From Amphimedon queenslandica (Eukaryota; Porifera; Demospongiae; Haplosclerida; Niphatidae), in NCBI RefSeq assembly GCF_000090795.2, contig NW_003546470.1:67975-131974 (forward strand): a DNA stretch of 64,000 nt. Direction: 5' to 3'. The position numbers were made by a program, and so were the translations under genes. The notes below the pieces were generated by a model. It was given only the letters and a program-made list of their open reading frames with translations. It did not search any database and was not told the origin of the DNA. Positions 57,739 to 64,000 of the stretch are shown piece after piece (position 1 is the first letter of the stretch; each line of letters opens with the position of its first letter).

Positions 57739-60700
57739 CTAATTCTTCATAGCAGTTAAAAGTCTAGCATAAAGGCCACCAATTACTGGGCGAGCTGTGA
57801 ATCCTTGTCGATGAGCAGTATCAACAGCATACCTTTAAATTAATAATAATGATTGTTATTAGATTAATTATACCAACCAATCAGTGAATGGAGACCTATC
57901 TGGTGTTTCATTAGCAAACTTGTACACAGCAGAGGTTATAGAGTTAAACTGATACAGTGTCTATTATGAATCTCGTACATTAATATCTAATTGTACCTGA
58001 TCATCAGAAGCCATTGCAGCAGTCCACATGAGCCAATCAGTTTTAGTATACAAATGACGATCATCCATTGGTATGCCATACTATTGTAAAATCAACAAGT
58101 CTCATGATTACTGTAGCAGTAATAAATATAGATCTACCATATTCATTTTGGTCATGTAATAATTCAGTTCTAGATCAAACACTGATTGTGGAAAAATGTC
58201 CAACTTTAGAATTTTCTGTCATTGCAAAAAATAATAATGTATAGATAAATATATAAATACAGTTTATACCTGAAATACAAGATTGTACTTGAGCGACCAT
58301 GAACCAGGTAAGTCATATTGACGCTTGTAGTGATCCCCATCCTATAAGGACAATATTAAAATCCATATAATTCACATAAAAATCCATATGCCTTTCTCAC
58401 CAGTCCATTAGTTGTCCAGTATTGTAAGAATTGAGTATCAGCAGTGTCATACTTCTCAGCTGATGCAGTGTCTCCTTTCATTCTTAGCAATTGAGAGTAT
58501 GCTCCAAGAGCTACCATACCCTACCAAACACACAATAACTATTATGTAGAGTATACTTAAATTAGTCTTACTTTAGCAGCTAAGTTCATATTATGAGGTG
58601 ATGGCCCCTCAAAGTCATCAGTACACAATTGGTTACCAGGATCAGGGAGACTAGCTACAATGAAGTCAGCCCATATTGTTAATAGGGGCCAGTATGGATC
58701 AAGGAAAGTCAAGTTTTTTGTCTGAAGAACAACACCAGCTATCATTAGTAACTAAATAAAACAAACTTCACAGACTATATCAAATCAGCTCAGAGAAATT
58801 ACTATAATTCAAGCCTATGGTAATTTTTTAAGATTTAAGGTATAGTAATACTAGTAGTATAGCAACTGGAAATTTTAGTTGGAGTTTGTTGGAAATTTTA
58901 ATCTCATATTTTAAAGCTATAAGTATTCAAAGGCTTGCAGACAAAAATTGTCATGACTAACCATGTCACCAGATGCTTCTACTGGCATTTGTTCTTCATT
59001 GTTTGGCTCTAAATCACATACTAAAAGATTATGACAGATAATATTGTGTGTATAAATGCTGCCTAACCTGGCCAATGGCCTAAATGATGAGGTGCCTAAA
59101 AAATTACAAAAAATGATAGCAAAATCAAAAATACAGCTAGCTTTACCCATTCCAAATTGTAAGGTATGTCTAGTCCATATTTTTTTGTGCCATTGTTAGC
59201 ATAATTGAGCAGAGGAAGCAGCATTAACTGAAGGGCCTATTGTAAAATTAAAAAGGACACATAAATAGGCACTTTTGTAAATTCAAAACCTCAGGGAGAT
59301 CCCATAGGAAAAGAGGAGCAACAGGAAATATTACATCAACCTAGAAAAACTCAAATTTAATTGAGTTTTTATGAGAGACTTACAGTGTTTGTAGCACCAC
59401 CACTTGATATTTCTTTCAAAAACACCCATGGCTCATTTGTAACATTATTCCAAACAGCAATAGTACCTCCTATTGCTTGTCTAACACCAATAAAACAATA
59501 AGTCAATGATCCATAGCAGTCTACCTCCAAGCTAATGATGAAATTGTGGCATAATTTTGTCCCCCAACACTATATAATGCTTCAATAATTTCAGCATCTT
59601 TGTCATCACATGCCTGCAATGATTAGATGGACAGTAACCAACAATTTAAAAGTACCTTTTTCAGTGTCTCGTATTCTGAATTTCGTATAAGGCCAGTAAA
59701 GTTTTCATAGTTGTGCTTCCAGAGTGGCTCCATTGCTGTTCCAAAGTATTTCATTGAATAGACTTGATCATAGGATATCTGTAGCCACCTTTGTGATGGT
59801 TGTCCTGGTGTGATAGTACCAAAATCCCAAGCTATGGCTAACACTGGCCAGTTATCTTGACAAGCTCTTGGTTTATTCTATTAGATATCAAATACTATTA
59901 AAATGTCTTTATTATTACCTTGTCTTCGGGTGGTAGAACTTTGCCTTCTATAAATGCAGTTCTTGTATCAACTGCAGGAGCCATTGTAGCAATCACTCCT
60001 CTATCAAGTATGGTGCTTACATACCAATAACCTGTTTAAGCCACAGTAATTGTAATATTTTTATTCCTTACCCCAATTAATACGGTCACTATCCTGTCCA
60101 AAATAATCCTAAAGAATTTGTGCATCAAGGTATTACAAATAAAATAACACATACTTGCTCAGTTGTTCCCATTCTCATTGCTATCTGTCCACGCATTAGT
60201 GGTGCATGCTCCCAAATAACCATCTGTTTTGTATCACTTACAACACCCTAAGGACAAATTAAAGTAGATCTAGAGAGCTTATTACCTCAGCTGTGTTATC
60301 ATAGTAGATTTTAATAGTGTGATTTGACAAACCATCAATAGCCTCTACAGTATAAGTCAAGAAAGTAATTGGTAAAGTTGGAATTTTATCTGTTGCTGCA
60401 AAAGCTGGAGTTGAAAACTAATATAAAAATTGAGAACTGTTATGGAACATTCTATAATACTAACTGTTAGTGTAAGCTGTATACCACTTTCCTGAAATAC
60501 ATACACTGTCTGAGTTGGATATACCTACTTATGCTAGCAAGTAATAGTTCACTTTATAAAAAAAAACTATTACAGTAAGGTTGACTTGAGTCATTACATC
60601 AGGTGCCAGATCTGTATCTTTAGCCATAAACCTTTTAATTAAATAAAGAGACTATTTTTGCTCATACATGCATCTATAAATATTTACCTGTATACTTTGC

Positions 60701-60967
60701 CATCAATGCTTATCATTCCTGAAAGACAGATAACAGGTCCACTCCAATGCTTAGGAAAATCATCATAAAGATGATCAGCATCAGACCATATACTAATGAA
60801 GGGAAGTACACAATAATACACACACACACAATCTACTTGTACCTGAGATAAGGATTGACAACAACTAGTGGTACAGATGGAGGTCGGAAGTTAGGTACAA
60901 GATGAGGTCCATCAAATTTAGCAGATAAAACACAAGCAAGAAGACATAAAACAGCAAAGGTCACCAT
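57739..60967 (-). CDS. GtaA-type secreted protein, copy 2
   Basis: A paralogue of the gene at 34.9-38.2 kb with the same exon layout, a near-identical signal peptide and long identical stretches (for example VLAIAWDFGTITPGQPSQRW and LCTDDFEGPSPHNMNLAAK). Introns have diverged more than exons and several differ in length. Small amino-acid changes are visible (EASGDM against EESGNM; MTKMNM against MSKMNT). I see no frameshift or stop in the exons checked, so both copies may be functional. The duplicated unit also includes about 35 bases of 3' flank (AGCAAACAGCAAAAA). Confidence 0.85.
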
Positions 60968-61169
60968 ATTTTTACTGTTTATGTAAAAATCACAGTAACC
61001 ATAAATGGAAGTGATTAAATTCATTTTTATTCAATGAATACACTGTTTAAATGTTCAAAATAAAATTATTTAACTTCCTTTAATTTTTAGTTTAAACTAT
61101 TGGGCTGAAACTAAATGTTACATAGATTTTGTACATAAACTTATGAGTGCAATCATGGAACCACTTTCA
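60968..61169. other. 5' flank of GtaA copy 2
   Basis: AT-rich, no coding signal. It diverges from the copy 1 flank within about 20 bases of the start codon. Confidence 0.4.
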
Positions 61170-61296
61170 ATACATACAGACAAACAGCAGAGAGAGGCAA
61201 TGCAAAATTTATACGGTAGTTAAAAGTCTAGCAAAAGACCATCAAATACTGGGTGGGCTGTGAATCCTTGTTGATGAGCAGTATCAAGAGCATAAA
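61170..61296 (-). pseudogene. third GtaA copy, last-exon remnant
   Basis: The sequence CACAGCCCACCCAGTATTTG on the minus strand and its surroundings match the final exon and 3' flank of both GtaA genes (GGTGGGCTGTGAATCCTTGT on the plus strand), but with deletions and an interrupted frame. Only this exon is left. Confidence 0.8.
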
Positions 61297-61769
61297 TAGA
61301 TTTATGTATTATGTCATTTGTCATTAAATGCCCATGTATAATGTGGCTTTGATACCACCTTATTTTGGTGGATGGCAGGCTGACACAACATCTGATTTCC
61401 TCAATTCTTTTGTTTGGTGTATGTTGTAGGCATGCTGTTGACTTTCACAGTTTTATAATAATAATAATAATAATAATAAATATACATCTAATGAAAAACA
61501 CAAATAGCTAACAAACGCACTCACTCACAATGACTACTTTACCCTCACTTCATGCTTACACTCAGCTATGGTAACTATAGCAAGCAATGTTAACTTAGTT
61601 AAGGCATTCAAAATAAATTATTATCAACCAATTACGTGCCTTCTCTTCAAACTTGCTACCTTTGACATATCATCTAACAATCCTCCCACAGTAGTCTACC
61701 ACAAGCTAGACCATTGTAACAACCAGTAGCCAAGTATTTCTAGATCTCCTCTACGTGATGGATCTATAA
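61297..61769. other. intergenic, (TAA)n tract
   Basis: A (TAA)n microsatellite lies at 61455-61480. No gene recognised. Confidence 0.5.
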
Positions 61770-62019
61770 CAAAAATTGATCAATATAAAGTAGGGATTTT
61801 ATTACAATGAGGCTTACTAGCTCTATGTGCATCAATGCTTGTAAAAGGAAGAGTGCCATAACAATATCCGTATGGCTTGTGACCACCTTCAAAATACCGG
61901 TATGAAAAAATGATCCATAATCTACCAAGTATACCTGAAAATAAAATGTAACAGATAATTAGACACAACAGCAAGAAAAGAAAATATGCAAAATTGAAGA
62001 TTCTCTCCAAGCCATTTTT

Positions 62020-62300
62020 GACAAAATTCTATATTATATATACATGTACGTGTATAGTACAGGATCCTTGGCCTAATTTTTGAGTAACTTTGAAAACTCA
62101 TAAAAAACTTTGGCCAGATTTCTAAGGGACTTTTAAAACTTTTTTGGCAAAAATCAAATTTTGATTGGAATCAAGTCCCACTTACTAAACAACGTGAACA
62201 TAATGAATCAGAAAAATATAACATAAAAAATAGAGAACTCTCAGCCATTATTAATGAAGTACTATACATAGTACAGGGTCAATGACAAATTTGCAAAATA
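62020..62300. repeat. dispersed repeat family 2 (inverted)
   Basis: Units related to those at 22.4 and 29.3 kb, in opposite orientation, inside the VRK pseudogene (AAAATCAAATTTTGATTGGA and nearby phrases). Confidence 0.5.
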
Positions 62301-62699
62301 ATTTTAGACTAAAAGAACAGCAATGAAAGGAGAAAGAAAGTTCATACCTAATCTTTTTGGGAATATCCAGTAAGTATGTTAGCGCTTTTAATATCTGCAT
62401 GAGCAAACCGTGAATTACGCATATACTCAAGTGCCTCTAACTTTAGAGAGAGAGAGGAAGGAAAGAGACAAAGTAAAGAGATGGATGGTCAAAGATAATT
62501 ACAATAATAATTCACTTACTATTCTTAATGCCAGATAGCAAATAGTCTTTACTCCAAACTTTCTCCCGGCTTCTTTAGATAGCTTTTCAATATTGTCTCT
62601 AATCTCTCCATTACAAGAAAGCGATACTGCAAAGACGGGGAAGTCTCATTCTTTCCCCCATCAATGAACTGAGGTACTGCAAAATATTTTAATCATGAG

Positions 62700-63700
62700 A
62701 CTCCACTGAATCATTTACTGTTAGTAGTAAAATAAATAAAAAATACATACAATAAAAAGCATTCCTCACTCTTATTTGAATGGCCTACTTCTGCGTAACA
62801 CCTTATTTCCAAATTTAATCATCCATTGTTTATTGGCTGCTGTTTTAATAGAAAAAACAATTTAATTACAAACATAAATCAGGAAACTCATGCGGTAGAA
62901 ATTTCCGTGTTTAAAAATTGTGTCTGTGATCTAATTTTTACATAATATACTATGTACATGTATGTTCAAATTTTTGAGGGTTGAAAGTTTTGTGTTTTAA
63001 ATAAAATGTGCTAAAAAATTAATATTTGCATGACAATAGAGCCAAGATGCTCCCTTGAATTTCTAGAATGGGGTGTGCCACAAAGTTCCTCCTGACAGTG
63101 GCACTGACAAATGGACACTTCATTGCACATCATTATAATAATTTCCCAAATGCAAAGTTTGCAATTACTATAGACCAGTTGGCGCTAAGTGTATTGATAA
63201 AATTTTAAGTGTATTATTCATCATGATACTGTAGATAAAGTAAAATTTTCCTGCCATCTTTATAAAGCCATAGTTTACTAAGAGTAGAATGGGAGAAAGC
63301 GATATCTTTGCTTCTATATGTCCTAATGGCCTTTAAAAGTAACAAGATTGCTGTCACAAATACAGCAGTTTTTGGAAAATAAGCTCTTTTCCCGATTGCT
63401 CCACTGCTCCATAGACAAACATTGCACTAGGACTCGAAAATTATGGCAGAAAAATTTGACTGTATATTTATAGTATCATGATGGTGAGTGTAATATTTTG
63501 GCAATTTGCCTGTAGAAAGTTAATTAGCTCAAATTGAAGCAATATGGCAGATTTTATATTGGCAATTTGTTCATAAAACTGTCAATTGGCAATATCAATT
63601 CCTTGCCAATAAATCATGCTGTACTGTACTTACAACTCTATGAATCATACTAAGTGCCAGCTGGTCTGTAGATCTCGTATTCATTAGGTTTACCAAACTA
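62700..63700. other. intron-like part of the VRK pseudogene
   Basis: AT-rich with no recognisable exon. Expected VRK sequence between the glycine loop and the helix-C region is not seen, so at least one exon is lost or unrecognisable. Confidence 0.4.
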
Positions 63701-64000
63701 CCACTTTAATGGCGTAACTGCCTGAGAATTTTGCAGCTGTTGAAGATGCTTCATAAACTTCTCCACAAACTCCTTTCCCTGTTGACTTTCCTAGCCTCCA
63801 CTTTCCCATAGTAAAGCTCCCAGACTACTCCCAGAGAGGATTGTACCCTCTGGCAATGGAGGCACCGGCACCGAGTGCCATAGTGAAACTAGAGGATTAG
63901 ATGCCTTCTTCTTAGTTCCAGCTTTCTTTTTTATTATCCCGGGGTGGACCAGGCATTATGTAAAATTTGTTCACAAACTAGCTAGCCTAGACCACATAGA

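Larger units (their letters stand above)
61770..63950 (-). pseudogene. VRK-family kinase pseudogene
   Basis: Pieces of a vaccinia-related-kinase-type (cellular VRK) kinase are in the right order. About 63.92-63.75 kb holds LPEGTIL, then in another frame KWRLGKSTGKGVCGEVYEAS (the glycine loop). About 62.67-62.52 kb holds YRFLVMERL, then in another frame KLSKEAGRKFGVKTICYLAL. About 62.45-62.35 kb holds LEYMRNSRFAHADIKSANIL (the HxD catalytic loop typical of VRKs). About 61.93-61.78 kb holds VYLVDYG, then in another frame GTLPFTSIDAHRAS. Three frameshifts break the protein, so it is not functional as assembled. Confidence 0.75.

Overview
The window looks like compact, AT-rich genomic DNA from a demosponge, most like Amphimedon. 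This is inferred from gene content and architecture, not from a database match. Genes have short introns, spacing is tight (114 to 126 bp between neighbours at 38-40 kb), and the content mixes animal genes (Wnt, GOSR2, CNPPD1, EXD2, adhesion GPCR) with families typical of sponges (an NLR with NACHT and leucine-rich repeats, and a large beta-helix multi-pass surface protein).

Layout. 0.7-7.1 kb, plus strand: the 3' part of the Golgi SNARE GOSR2/membrin, a complete Wnt ligand gene, and a complete CNPPD1 cyclin-fold membrane protein. 7.1-9.8 kb: a decayed direct duplicate of the 3' half of an adhesion GPCR whose better copy lies at 20.9-28.0 kb. 11.1-12.4 kb: a 21-bp minisatellite interrupted by a hAT transposon relic, which itself carries a nested non-autonomous hAT element with a perfect 8-bp target duplication. 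14.1-15.2 kb: two adjacent two-exon genes, each predicted to encode exactly 59 residues with paired CxxC motifs. 16.8-19.3 kb, minus: a 7-exon, 697-residue channel-like protein resembling the pannexin-like part of LRRC8 but without LRRs. 20.9-28.0 kb, minus: the adhesion GPCR. 30.4-34.7 kb, minus: EXD2 exonuclease, whose first intron is almost filled by a ~180-bp satellite. 34.9-38.2 kb, minus: a secreted GtaA-type protein. 38.3-39.9 kb and 40.0-44.1 kb, minus: two single-exon genes, a UDP-glycosyltransferase and a 1347-residue beta-helix multi-pass protein. 44.2-45.9 kb: fragments of a class C-like GPCR and an SLC7 transporter. 46.6-47.6 kb: nested terminal-inverted-repeat elements. 49.2-49.9 kb: an ETO/Nervy-like MYND relic. 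50.8-55.4 kb, plus: an NLR gene whose product begins with a hydrophobic leader ending in a 2A-like ribosome-skipping motif, followed by a Death-like domain, a second helical domain, NACHT and LRRs. 55.8-56.4 kb, minus: remnants of a syntaxin-like SNARE. 57.7-61.0 kb, minus: a second GtaA paralogue, with a third-copy remnant at 61.2 kb. 61.8-63.9 kb, minus: a frameshifted VRK-family kinase pseudogene.

The strongest leads are the 2A-NLR, whose leader is spliced from two exons; the GOSR2-Wnt-CNPPD1 neighbourhood, which recalls human Wnt loci; the twin 59-residue zinc-finger-like proteins; and the LRR-less LRRC8-like channel. The rest shows local duplication followed by decay, with several TACCGTAT-ended miniature elements. 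Two of these inserted after a datable segmental duplication.
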